Below the pieces are notes generated by a model, which saw nothing but the letters and a program-made list of their open reading frames with translations, was not told where the DNA came from and searched no databases. This document shows positions 17,659 through 25,051 of a stretch of DNA of 64,000 bases, piece after piece. Made by a program: the position numbers and the translations under genes. Origin of the DNA: JAITWN01 sp964388175 (GTDB lineage: Bacteria; Pseudomonadota; Gammaproteobacteria; SZUA-140); contig CAYLYS010000004.1 in NCBI GenBank assembly GCA_964388175.1, positions 1 to 64,000 on the forward strand, in the 5' to 3' direction. How positions within the stretch are numbered: the stretch's first letter is position 1; each line of letters opens with the position of its first letter.

Positions 17659-18698
17659 CGCACCGCCGGCTCCGCGTCGACAGGCGCCGCCCCCGGCCAG
17701 GACGCCAGTGTCAGAATCTGAATGCGGCGGTTCAGGCTGTCGGCGACATAGAGGAATCCTTCGTCCAGCCACAGGTCGGTGATGCGGCGGAAGCGGCCCG
17801 GCGCCGAACCGTGCCCACCGATGACGCCGATCAATTGGCTGCCCTGATAGACCTTGATGTCGTCGCTGAGATAATCCGCGACGAAGGCGCGCTGCTGATG
17901 ATCGACGACGATCGCCGTGGGGAAGGTAACGGTATCCTGTTGGAACGATTCCCGGTACGCGCCATCCGGGCCCATGACCTGGACCCGCGCCGGACCATAG
18001 CGGGTGGCGATGTAATAGCCTGCCGGCCCTTGCGCCAGCGCGGTGATGCCGAGAAAACGTCCCGCCCCCGCGCCACGCACGCCGATCGCACCCGACAGCA
18101 GTCCGGCAGGGTTGTACACCAGCACGTCATCGTTGAAACCATCGGCGATGAATACATAACCGGTATCGTCGTTGACCACCACGTTCATCGGACGACCGAT
18201 GTTGATGCGGTCCTCGATGGTTCTGAGCAGGCGGCCATCGGCATCGAAATGCAAAACCCGGGCGCCGTCGGTATCGGCGAGGTAGAACGACAGATCGCGG
18301 TTGAGATGGATATCGGCGGCGTTGCCATGCAGAACGCCCTTGAGATCGAGGACCATGCTCAGGCGGTCGAGGCGCCTGTCATATCTGAACAACTGCTGGT
18401 GACCGGCATCGACGATGTAGACCAGATGGCCTTTCGCCGCCACCGCCACGGGTTGCAGCAGCTGCGTGGAGATCGGCCCCGTCAGCATCTGCCATTCTCC
18501 GCTGCCGCTGGGCGCGCTGTCGAGCACCTGCCAAAGCTCGCCCGGCCCGGTCTGCGCCATGGTTTGCGGCGCCGGAGGCGCCGACGGCGGGGCGAAACGG
18601 GCAACATCCTCGCGCGTCAAGGCACAGGCCTGCAGCAGCAGGGCGAGCGCGGCGAAGATCAGCGCAGCAGGGTAACGTCTTGGGGTACGGAATGACAT
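17655..18698 (-). CDS. NHL-repeat lipoprotein 2
   Basis: A 347-residue lipoprotein with signal ALIFAALALLLQAC and a propeller of NHL-like repeats (for example MNVVVNDDTGYVFIADGF and TAIVVDHQQRAFVADYLS). It is related to, but clearly diverged from, the downstream NHL lipoprotein, which it overlaps by 4 bp. I start at the ATG at 18698; a TTG at 18707 is also in frame. The start lies inside the end of the trihaem gene (40-bp overlap). Likely an outer-membrane-anchored scaffold for the cytochrome conduit (inference). Confidence 0.86.
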   Translation of the reverse strand: MSFRTPRRYPAALIFAALALLLQACALTREDVARFAPPSAPPAPQTMAQTGPGELWQVLDSAPSGSGEWQMLTGPISTQLLQPVAVAAKGHLVYIVDAGHQQLFRYDRRLDRLSMVLDLKGVLHGNAADIHLNRDLSFYLADTDGARVLHFDADGRLLRTIEDRINIGRPMNVVVNDDTGYVFIADGFNDDVLVYNPAGLLSGAIGVRGAGAGRFLGITALAQGPAGYYIATRYGPARVQVMGPDGAYRESFQQDTVTFPTAIVVDHQQRAFVADYLSDDIKVYQGSQLIGVIGGHGSAPGRFRRITDLWLDEGFLYVADSLNRRIQILTLASWPGAAPVDAEPAVR

Positions 18699-19270
18699 CT
18701 GCCGCAATTCAGCGTGGGAGAGAATGCGACCTTACCATGACAAACGCCACAGAAGTCGCCCTGGATGATCGCCGACATGGAAACCGGATTGGCGCCGGCT
18801 TGCGGAATGAAGATCGCAGGATGGCAATTGGCGCATGTCAGCCACTCCGTATGCTGCAGATGGGGAAACCGCACCCACGGCATGGACTGCGTATTCCTGA
18901 AAATGATATCGAAATCGACCGGGAACATGTCCATGCTGCCGTCGAGCGAGGTGCGCGGCTCGATCAGCCTGCGCTCCAATGTCTTCACCCAGTCGATCTG
19001 CCCGGAACCATCGCGCGGGAAACCGGCCATGGCCTCATACGGCTGCTGCAGAACGGCAACCGCTTCGCCGCTGGGATCATGGATGCCGTCCTCCGCGACC
19101 GGAGCGATATCGCCGCGCATCTGGAAATGGGCGCCGCGCGACCACAATGGCGCATCCTGCTCCTGTTGCGGGAATACGCTGCCCGCGGCACCCGCTGCCG
19201 CACTGACCGTCAAGGCCGCACATAGCGCCAGCAGACGCCACGCGCTCAGCGGATGCCCTCTTTTCATCAT
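18659..19270 (-). CDS. Trihaem c7-type cytochrome with N-terminal extension (copy A)
   Basis: A 203-residue exported protein with a signal peptide (about 1–29). The C-terminal third is a trihaem domain: FPHLQHTEWL before CxxCH at 146, 174 and 189, with PAIFIPQAGAN and CGVCHGKVAF between them. This matches the c(7)-type trihaem domain seen in Geobacter-like cytochromes. Residues about 45–130 form an extension (EDGIHDPSGEA, IDWVKTLERRLIEPR) shared with the protein encoded at 20960–21610, so the two are paralogues. Probably a periplasmic electron shuttle. Confidence 0.9.
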   Translation of the reverse strand: MMKRGHPLSAWRLLALCAALTVSAAAGAAGSVFPQQEQDAPLWSRGAHFQMRGDIAPVAEDGIHDPSGEAVAVLQQPYEAMAGFPRDGSGQIDWVKTLERRLIEPRTSLDGSMDMFPVDFDIIFRNTQSMPWVRFPHLQHTEWLTCANCHPAIFIPQAGANPVSMSAIIQGDFCGVCHGKVAFSPTLNCGRCHSVPQDVTLLR

Positions 19271-20853
19271 CTCACGCCCATCGCCTGCAAAGCGCGCTGA
19301 ATATTGCTGGTGGCGCCCTGCAGCATGAGTATGGCTTCCTGGTAATTACCGCGCGCGGCCTCGGGTTCGGACAAGGCCTTGACCTCTCTCGCCCGGTCGA
19401 TGAACGGCATGATCAGCTTTCTGGTCTGCTCATTGGGTTCGCGCTGCTGAATGGCGAGCGGCACCAATCCTTCATAACCGAGGTAGCGCGACAGCTCGTA
19501 TTCATATTCATCGCGTGGCGTCTGAAACACCAGTTCATGCACGATGGTCTGTTCGGCCAGCATCTCGGTCAGCGCCGTAGTCAGCGTATTCTGGGCGCCG
19601 CCCAGCATGCTGATCGCCTCGTTGTACTTGCCGTCATCGGCAAGCGACCTGGCGTTGCTCATGACGCTCTCGATCTGCTTCAGATCGACGGCGCGGACGT
19701 TGCTTCGCCCCTTGTTCTTGACCATCTGCTCGTAGTTGCGGCGGTACGAGGCCTCGAACCCCTGCACACCCTCATACATCTCCAGGAAACGGGCGCGCTC
19801 GGCCTCGCCGCGCGATTCCTGAGGCACCAGCAGGGAAGACTCGCTCATCAGCCGCATGGCATCTTCGACCAGAGGCAGCGCATTCTGCTGTTCGCCGGCG
19901 GACAGCGCGCCGCGGGCTTGCTCGAAACGCTGCTGCGCATCGCGGTAGAGAGCGAGCGCGGTCTCGTTGCCGCTGTCGCGGATGCGCGCGGCAGCCGGCG
20001 ACTGATTGATGAACATGTCGGCGAACTGAATCTTCTGCTGGATCTGCTGCGCCGATACGTTGCGCTGCTGCGCGCTCTGTGCACCCGCATCCGCGGTTCC
20101 CGGCATCTTGCCGCCGCGAGCGGCCTGCAGCTCGGCGATGGACAGATTCTCCTGCCCCTCATTGACGATGTAGATCGGGCCACCCATGTTCCGGTGGTTT
20201 CGGCACTGGTAATAGAGCAGATCCGGCGCCTGCGCACTCGGCGTGAACGTCACCACACCTTCATAGATGAACTGGCCGCTGACGCCATCGACATAGGTCG
20301 CGGCACCCCAGCCGACCTCGCTGCCGGAAAGGTAGAAATCGTGCTGTATGCCGGCATTGACGCTGAAACGATAGGTCTTGCCTCTCACCATCACCAGCGG
20401 CTTGCCCTGCACGCCATTGACTACGAATCCCATGCGATGGCCGACGCCATAGTAGGGATGCGAAGTATCCTTGGTCTCGGTGACGACATTGAACAGGAAA
20501 GGCGAGCTCGGCGGCGCCTCGCGCGCCGGCACCGCGGCAGGGACAGGAACGGATGAAGGCGCCGACGCCGACTCGGCTGGAACCGGAGCTGGTGCCGCTT
20601 CCACCGTCGCCGCGGAGGGTTCGGGTTGCAGCGGCACGACCTCGGCGACAGGCGTCTCCTCGGCGGGCGCTGGCTGGAGAAGCGCCGACGATGGGATGAC
20701 CACTGTCACCTCCTGGGGCGAAGCAGCAACGGCAGACGGCGCCGACGCTGCGGTCGGAGCGGAAGCAGGCGCATCGCTTCCGGTCGTGGCGCAGGCGGAC
20801 AGCGTCAGCGCGATGATTGCCGGGAACAGCAGGCTAGGGAAACGGGATCGCAT
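19267..20853 (-). CDS. Lipoprotein with cupredoxin-like domain and helical C-terminal half
   Basis: A 528-residue lipoprotein: signal ending LTLSAC (Cys21), an Ala/Pro-rich linker (about 25–115), a cupredoxin-like domain (about 119–232), then a helical region (about 245–528). The domain holds a plausible type 1 copper set: His171 (IQHDFYL), then Cys217, His220 and Met223 in YYQCRNHRNMGG, with the Cx2Hx2M spacing of amicyanin. Likely an electron-carrying or structural partner of the cytochromes. I favour the ATG at 20853, although its GGGAGG lies very close; in-frame starts at 20880 and 20892 would run into a 12-bp repeat array. Confidence 0.82.
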   Translation of the reverse strand: MRSRFPSLLFPAIIALTLSACATTGSDAPASAPTAASAPSAVAASPQEVTVVIPSSALLQPAPAEETPVAEVVPLQPEPSAATVEAAPAPVPAESASAPSSVPVPAAVPAREAPPSSPFLFNVVTETKDTSHPYYGVGHRMGFVVNGVQGKPLVMVRGKTYRFSVNAGIQHDFYLSGSEVGWGAATYVDGVSGQFIYEGVVTFTPSAQAPDLLYYQCRNHRNMGGPIYIVNEGQENLSIAELQAARGGKMPGTADAGAQSAQQRNVSAQQIQQKIQFADMFINQSPAAARIRDSGNETALALYRDAQQRFEQARGALSAGEQQNALPLVEDAMRLMSESSLLVPQESRGEAERARFLEMYEGVQGFEASYRRNYEQMVKNKGRSNVRAVDLKQIESVMSNARSLADDGKYNEAISMLGGAQNTLTTALTEMLAEQTIVHELVFQTPRDEYEYELSRYLGYEGLVPLAIQQREPNEQTRKLIMPFIDRAREVKALSEPEAARGNYQEAILMLQGATSNIQRALQAMGVR

Positions 20854-20862
20854 TCCTCCCTC

Positions 20863-20910
20863 ATATACTCTGGCATACATTCGGGCACACACTCAGACAG
20901 ACATCCGGCG
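20863..20910. repeat. 12-bp tandem repeat array upstream of the cupredoxin lipoprotein
   Basis: Four consecutive 12-base units (20863–20874, 20875–20886, 20887–20898, 20899–20910) follow the pattern ATACAYTCNGGC with a few changes each. They lie between a terminator-like hairpin and the likely start codon, so they would be in the leader of that transcript. Confidence 0.8.
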
Positions 20911-20918
20911 GAGACAGA

Positions 20919-20943
20919 AGGCCCGCCCTGAACGGGCGGGCCT
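20919..20943 (-). terminator. Strong GC hairpin within the cytochrome operon (terminator or attenuator)
   Basis: A perfect 10-bp stem (AGGCCCGCCC / GGGCGGGCCT) with a 5-base loop lies 16 bp after the stop of the trihaem gene at 20960–21610. In the minus-strand direction only a short, interrupted T-rich stretch (TTCTGTCTC) follows, so termination may be partial. It would separate the first five genes from the rest and could set their relative dose. Confidence 0.65.
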
Positions 20944-20959
20944 GACTACCAAAACAATT

Positions 20960-21610
20960 TTATCTCCAAGGATTCTTGACGGTCGCCTCGCTCAACGGTG
21001 GCTTCCAGTCCGCGGGCTTGGGCTTGGAATGACACTTCCCGCAGGTCGTCGTGGTCACCGGGAAGGACACCTTGCCATGGCACACGCCGCATTTCTCACC
21101 CAGCAGAATAGCAGACATGTTGATCTGATTGGATCCCGCCTGCGGCACGAAGATCGCCGGATGGCAGTTCGAGCAGAACAGCCATTCCGTATGCTGCCGA
21201 TGCGGGAACACCACATCCGGCATCGATGCCTTCACCGGTCTGACGATATCGAGATCCATGACGAAGGGCTCTTCCGATGAATCGATGCGATCCCAGCGCG
21301 GGCGCAGCAGACCTTGATCCAGCGCCTGCACCCAGTCGATACGGTTGCCGAACACGGTACGCGGCAATCCCTGATAGGCTTCTTCCGGCGGCTGCAGCGA
21401 GAAGGTCGCCTCGTTGCTGGTGTCGTGGATACCGTCTTCCCACGGCGGCGGATTGGCGCTGTCACGCTTCTTCAGGTTGACGTTGAACTCATTGGCGGAA
21501 GAAACGCGCGATTCCTGCGCCGATACCGACTGTATCTGCCAAGGCAGCGCAAAAACCACCAGTGCAGCGGACAGACCGAGTGCGATCGAGACTTTCTTGA
21601 TGATATTCAT
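20960..21610 (-). CDS. Trihaem c7-type cytochrome with N-terminal extension (copy B)
   Basis: A 216-residue exported protein with signal peptide (about 1–31) and three CxxCH motifs at 146, 174 and 190. The spacing, and segments such as FPHRQHTEWLFCSNCHPAIF and CGVCHGKV, match copy A encoded at 18659–19270, as does the extension (EDGIHDTSNEA, IDWVQALDQGLLRPR). The two were probably made by duplication. Likely a periplasmic carrier feeding the outer-membrane barrel. It is followed by a hairpin. Confidence 0.9.
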   Translation of the reverse strand: MNIIKKVSIALGLSAALVVFALPWQIQSVSAQESRVSSANEFNVNLKKRDSANPPPWEDGIHDTSNEATFSLQPPEEAYQGLPRTVFGNRIDWVQALDQGLLRPRWDRIDSSEEPFVMDLDIVRPVKASMPDVVFPHRQHTEWLFCSNCHPAIFVPQAGSNQINMSAILLGEKCGVCHGKVSFPVTTTTCGKCHSKPKPADWKPPLSEATVKNPWR

Positions 21611-21633
21611 GGCTCACTCTCTCCCGTCCGTCA

Positions 21634-22083
21634 TTATTGCTGCGACTGTGCGCCGGCTGCGGGGTCCAGCGGCTTGAATGCCGGGGCCACGAGACGCTGC
21701 ACGGTGCTGCCGTGGAAGTGAGTGGGAGTGCCGGGAATACCGGAATGGCACATGGCACAGTTTTCGACCGACCAGGCCACCTCGCCGTTGTGGCAGGCGC
21801 CGCAGAACTGGCCGTCCACGATCTTGGCCATCGTGATCTGATTACCGCCCGCCTTGAACTGGAAGCCCAGGTCGGCGTGGCAAACCTTGCAGCGGAAACG
21901 CACGCGATGGAACCAGTGCGGGAACACCACTGGACGCATGGCCGCGGCATCGGAATAGTTATTGATGACGACGTCGCCGTATTCCGCCTGTGCTGGCTGC
22001 GGCGCCGCCCATATCCACAAACCGATCAGGAGCCCCGCAAACAGCGAGATGCGCGCAGGCATCCGAGAGATCATCGATGGCAT
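21634..22083 (-). CDS. Small trihaem c7-type cytochrome
   Basis: A 149-residue exported protein with signal peptide (cleaved near AQA, about residue 33) and three CxxCH motifs at 65, 94 and 109. It has the same trihaem core as the two larger paralogues (FPHWFHRVRFRCKVCH, GGNQITMAKI, CGACHNGEVAW) but lacks their N-terminal extension. Its place directly after the outer-membrane barrel gene fits a periplasmic cytochrome docking at that barrel (inference). An in-frame ATG at 22062 (MPARIS) is an alternative start. Confidence 0.9.
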   Translation of the reverse strand: MPSMISRMPARISLFAGLLIGLWIWAAPQPAQAEYGDVVINNYSDAAAMRPVVFPHWFHRVRFRCKVCHADLGFQFKAGGNQITMAKIVDGQFCGACHNGEVAWSVENCAMCHSGIPGTPTHFHGSTVQRLVAPAFKPLDPAAGAQSQQ

Positions 22084-22160
22084 AACAAACCCCTCCTACT
22101 TGCTTTCCAACCTTTATTTTTTATGCAGACACAGGCCTGGCCGGGCGAGCGAATCCGGGC

Positions 22161-23924
22161 TCAGAAACGACGGTTTATCTGAAAATAGATAATATTGTAA
22201 TTGTCGTCATTCTGATCGCCGGAGAAACTGATGTAGCGCCAGCTCAGACTGGTATCCACCAGCCCGATCACGTAGTCCAGTCGGTTCTCCCACTCTGCGC
22301 GGTCTATCCCCTCGTCCGTGGCCGCGCGCGCAATACGCAAATCCGAGTTGAACCGAAGCTGGGCTATGTCGAACAAGCCCATGTGCCGGTAGGTCACCTG
22401 GCCGGTTGCGGTTACTGTATCATTATCCCGCAGCCCGTTGAAGTCCCGGCTCACCATTTGCACCGTCAGATTTCCGCTCAACATGCTGTACAGACTGAGC
22501 GTCTGATTGCGCATGAACTGCAGATTGGCGAATTGCTGATTGTCGTCCTGATCGCCGAATCCGCGGGAATCCGACAATGTCAGGTGGATCATCGTCGTCC
22601 CGCTCTCACCGTGCCGGTCCCATGACAGGCTGCCGGTGTGATCCAGGCGCTGGGTATTGATATCATCGGCCGTATCCGCCGTTTGATAAACCGTGCTAAC
22701 CGACTGGCTCAGACTCAGGCGGAAAGTCCCCCGTCCATCCGTCATCCACATGCGCTGCGCATCGTGCCCGAGGCGGACCAGCCCGGTCAGCAAGTCCTCG
22801 CTGCCGGTATTCTGGTTCTGGGCCGATGCCTGAGCATGCCAGTTATAGGTGAAATGGGTGAAAAGCGGGCGCAGATCGGATTGATAGAGCGCGCCGAGGC
22901 GCTGCCGGGAGGTCATATCCACACCGGCGGTATTGGTGTCCGTGACATCGACATTGGCGTCGAAACGCAGATTCTTCGTGTACTGATAAAAAGCGCCGGC
23001 GGTGGCGCTGACGCTGGCCTGATCGATCTCCCTGCCAGCGTTACTCGCCGCCATGTCGAAGAGGCGCACGCCCGCGCTCACCGACAGCGGTCTGTCGACC
23101 GGCCGCCAGAACAGAAAGCTCGACACCTGGGTATACGTTATATCCGCCCTGGCCAGATTGGTGCTGCCGGGCGCCTGTGCCGACCGGGTATCGGAATCGT
23201 AGTAGCTGACCATGGTATCGAAGCGCAGCGCCCGATCCGGATGGTAGAAGTGCTCGACGTTGAGCAGCTTGATATCGTTGTCCTGATCGATGGTCGCCAG
23301 CTCTATTTGCTGGTAGCTGGTCCTGGCGCTCAGGGTATGCTGCGGGCGGCGCATATTGTATTCCAGCCCGATCAGCTGATCCTTGTAGCTCTCGATACCG
23401 CGCGACTCCCAGGTGCCATGATCGAAGCGCAACTGAAAACGATCGCCGACTTCGGTCAGATAGCTCTGGCGCAGCGACAGCCGCCGCGTCTGAAAGTCAT
23501 AACTGCTGAGCCCGGACACGGGATTGGGCAGCGTGACCGAATCGACGCGGCTGTCGCTCATGCGGTAGGACAGCGAAAAAGGGGTACGGCTTTGCGGCAG
23601 GACGTTGAGATCGAGATCGAGACCGAGAATGGTCGTGCGCGATGAGGCGCCCGCATCATAGCTGCTGGCATCCTGGGTCGCGCGCAGCCCCGCGGACAGA
23701 TTGGCGAACCACGGCTCCCACAGATAGGCCTGCGCGTTCAGCGCGGCACGCAACTGGTTGCTGTGCGCATCGCTGTTGTCGCTGCCCGTGATCGAACGGA
23801 AGGTATAGCCGACACTGCCGGAAACGTCGCTCACTCCGACCGCCGCCGCCGCAGCCTGCGCACTCCACAGCGCCGCGGCCACCGCGCACAGCATCGAACC
23901 GAGTTGACGCTTCCCCTCTGGCAT
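22161..23924 (-). CDS. Outer-membrane beta-barrel of the cytochrome locus
   Basis: A 587-residue exported protein with signal peptide (about 1–27) and alternating aromatic/polar beta strands throughout, ending in the outer-membrane insertion signature YFQINRRF with a terminal Phe. No haem motif. The size suits a barrel of twenty or more strands, comparable with the porins of porin–cytochrome conduits (MtrB, OmbB), although I see no specific sequence match to them. Neighbours are a PpiC chaperone upstream and trihaem cytochromes downstream, so a conduit role is inferred from context. Confidence 0.83.
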   Translation of the reverse strand: MPEGKRQLGSMLCAVAAALWSAQAAAAAVGVSDVSGSVGYTFRSITGSDNSDAHSNQLRAALNAQAYLWEPWFANLSAGLRATQDASSYDAGASSRTTILGLDLDLNVLPQSRTPFSLSYRMSDSRVDSVTLPNPVSGLSSYDFQTRRLSLRQSYLTEVGDRFQLRFDHGTWESRGIESYKDQLIGLEYNMRRPQHTLSARTSYQQIELATIDQDNDIKLLNVEHFYHPDRALRFDTMVSYYDSDTRSAQAPGSTNLARADITYTQVSSFLFWRPVDRPLSVSAGVRLFDMAASNAGREIDQASVSATAGAFYQYTKNLRFDANVDVTDTNTAGVDMTSRQRLGALYQSDLRPLFTHFTYNWHAQASAQNQNTGSEDLLTGLVRLGHDAQRMWMTDGRGTFRLSLSQSVSTVYQTADTADDINTQRLDHTGSLSWDRHGESGTTMIHLTLSDSRGFGDQDDNQQFANLQFMRNQTLSLYSMLSGNLTVQMVSRDFNGLRDNDTVTATGQVTYRHMGLFDIAQLRFNSDLRIARAATDEGIDRAEWENRLDYVIGLVDTSLSWRYISFSGDQNDDNYNIIYFQINRRF

Positions 23925-23972
23925 GAATTGCGTATCCCACGTCGGCCGCCCCGCGGCCTATTCAAGTTGTTA

Positions 23973-24980
23973 TTATTCCGATGGCAACGAATCGGCCGCG
24001 CCCACGCCGATCAATTCCTCGTTGACCGTGATCGCCGTCGTCTCATGCAGGCGCGCCAGTGCATCCTGCCATGCGCGCTCGCTCAGCTCCCGGTGCAACA
24101 GATCACCGGCGCGCTCCGCCACCAGATCGAATGCGTTCAGCTGCGGAACGACGCGCTCGTCCAGCCGGAAAAGCGCATAGCCCTGCAGCATCTGCAGCGG
24201 CGCCGAGAACGTGCCGGGCTGCATGGCATCCAGCACCTCCTGCGCCTCGCGCGCCAGCATGCCCTTGTGGACATAGCCGAGATCACCGCCCTGCGCCGCC
24301 GATCCATCCGCCGAATGCAGCCGCGCCAGATCGGAAAATGACGCTCCGTCTTTCAGTTTCGCATACAGGCGCTGCGCCTCTTCCTGCGCCGCCTCCCATA
24401 CAGCGCCACCGGACCAGGGTTCGACCCTGAGCAGTATCATCGACACACGCAGGCGTTCCGGCGTCGTGAATTTGTCCGGCTGCGCCCGGTAATACGCCAG
24501 CACGGCCTCCCGATCCGGCGCCGGCACCTGCTCGATCCGCTGCCGCAGCTGCGCGATGACGCTGTCCCCCATCAACTGCGCCCGCAGGGCTTCGCGCGCG
24601 GCAACCGGGTCGGCGCTGGCGGCGATGCGCTCGGTCAGCATGGTCATCCGGGCATCCATCCACCGCTCATCCGGCGCGATGCCCTGGCGTTCCGCCTCCT
24701 GCAGCAACAGCAATCTGTCGACCATCGCCGCGGCGACTTCACGCCGGAAGGCAGCGATATCGGCGGCGGGCACCTGACCATGATAGAAGCGCTGTCGGAC
24801 GCCGGCATGGAAATTCGCCTCGAATTCATCGATCGGGATCACCGTTCCGCCGACCACGGCAAAGACATCGGCACGATCCGGCGTTTCCTCCTGCTTGTCC
24901 TCCACACCGGCATGGCCCGCTGTCGTCAGCAGCAGAAACAAGGCCATCGTGATCGAGAAAATCCGCATCCGAGAATACAT
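23973..24980 (-). CDS. Periplasmic PpiC/parvulin-type peptidyl-prolyl isomerase
   Basis: A 335-residue exported protein with signal peptide (ending near GHA), an N-terminal SurA-like helical region (about 30–155), and one parvulin domain (about 170–280; LRVSMILLRVEP, GASFSDLARLHSAD, GGDLGYVHKGML). SurA-like isomerases assist outer-membrane barrel folding; this one directly precedes the barrel gene. I use the ATG at 24980; an in-frame ATG at 25055 overlaps the upstream stop (ATGA) and would place 25 residues before the signal peptide. Confidence 0.88.
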   Translation of the reverse strand: MYSRMRIFSITMALFLLLTTAGHAGVEDKQEETPDRADVFAVVGGTVIPIDEFEANFHAGVRQRFYHGQVPAADIAAFRREVAAAMVDRLLLLQEAERQGIAPDERWMDARMTMLTERIAASADPVAAREALRAQLMGDSVIAQLRQRIEQVPAPDREAVLAYYRAQPDKFTTPERLRVSMILLRVEPWSGGAVWEAAQEEAQRLYAKLKDGASFSDLARLHSADGSAAQGGDLGYVHKGMLAREAQEVLDAMQPGTFSAPLQMLQGYALFRLDERVVPQLNAFDLVAERAGDLLHRELSERAWQDALARLHETTAITVNEELIGVGAADSLPSE

Positions 24981-25051
24981 GCCAGTCCGGAGCCATGGGG
25001 CGGCGGCATTCTGCCCGCAGCATGCCCTGCCGCCCAGGTAGCGCTCGCCCG

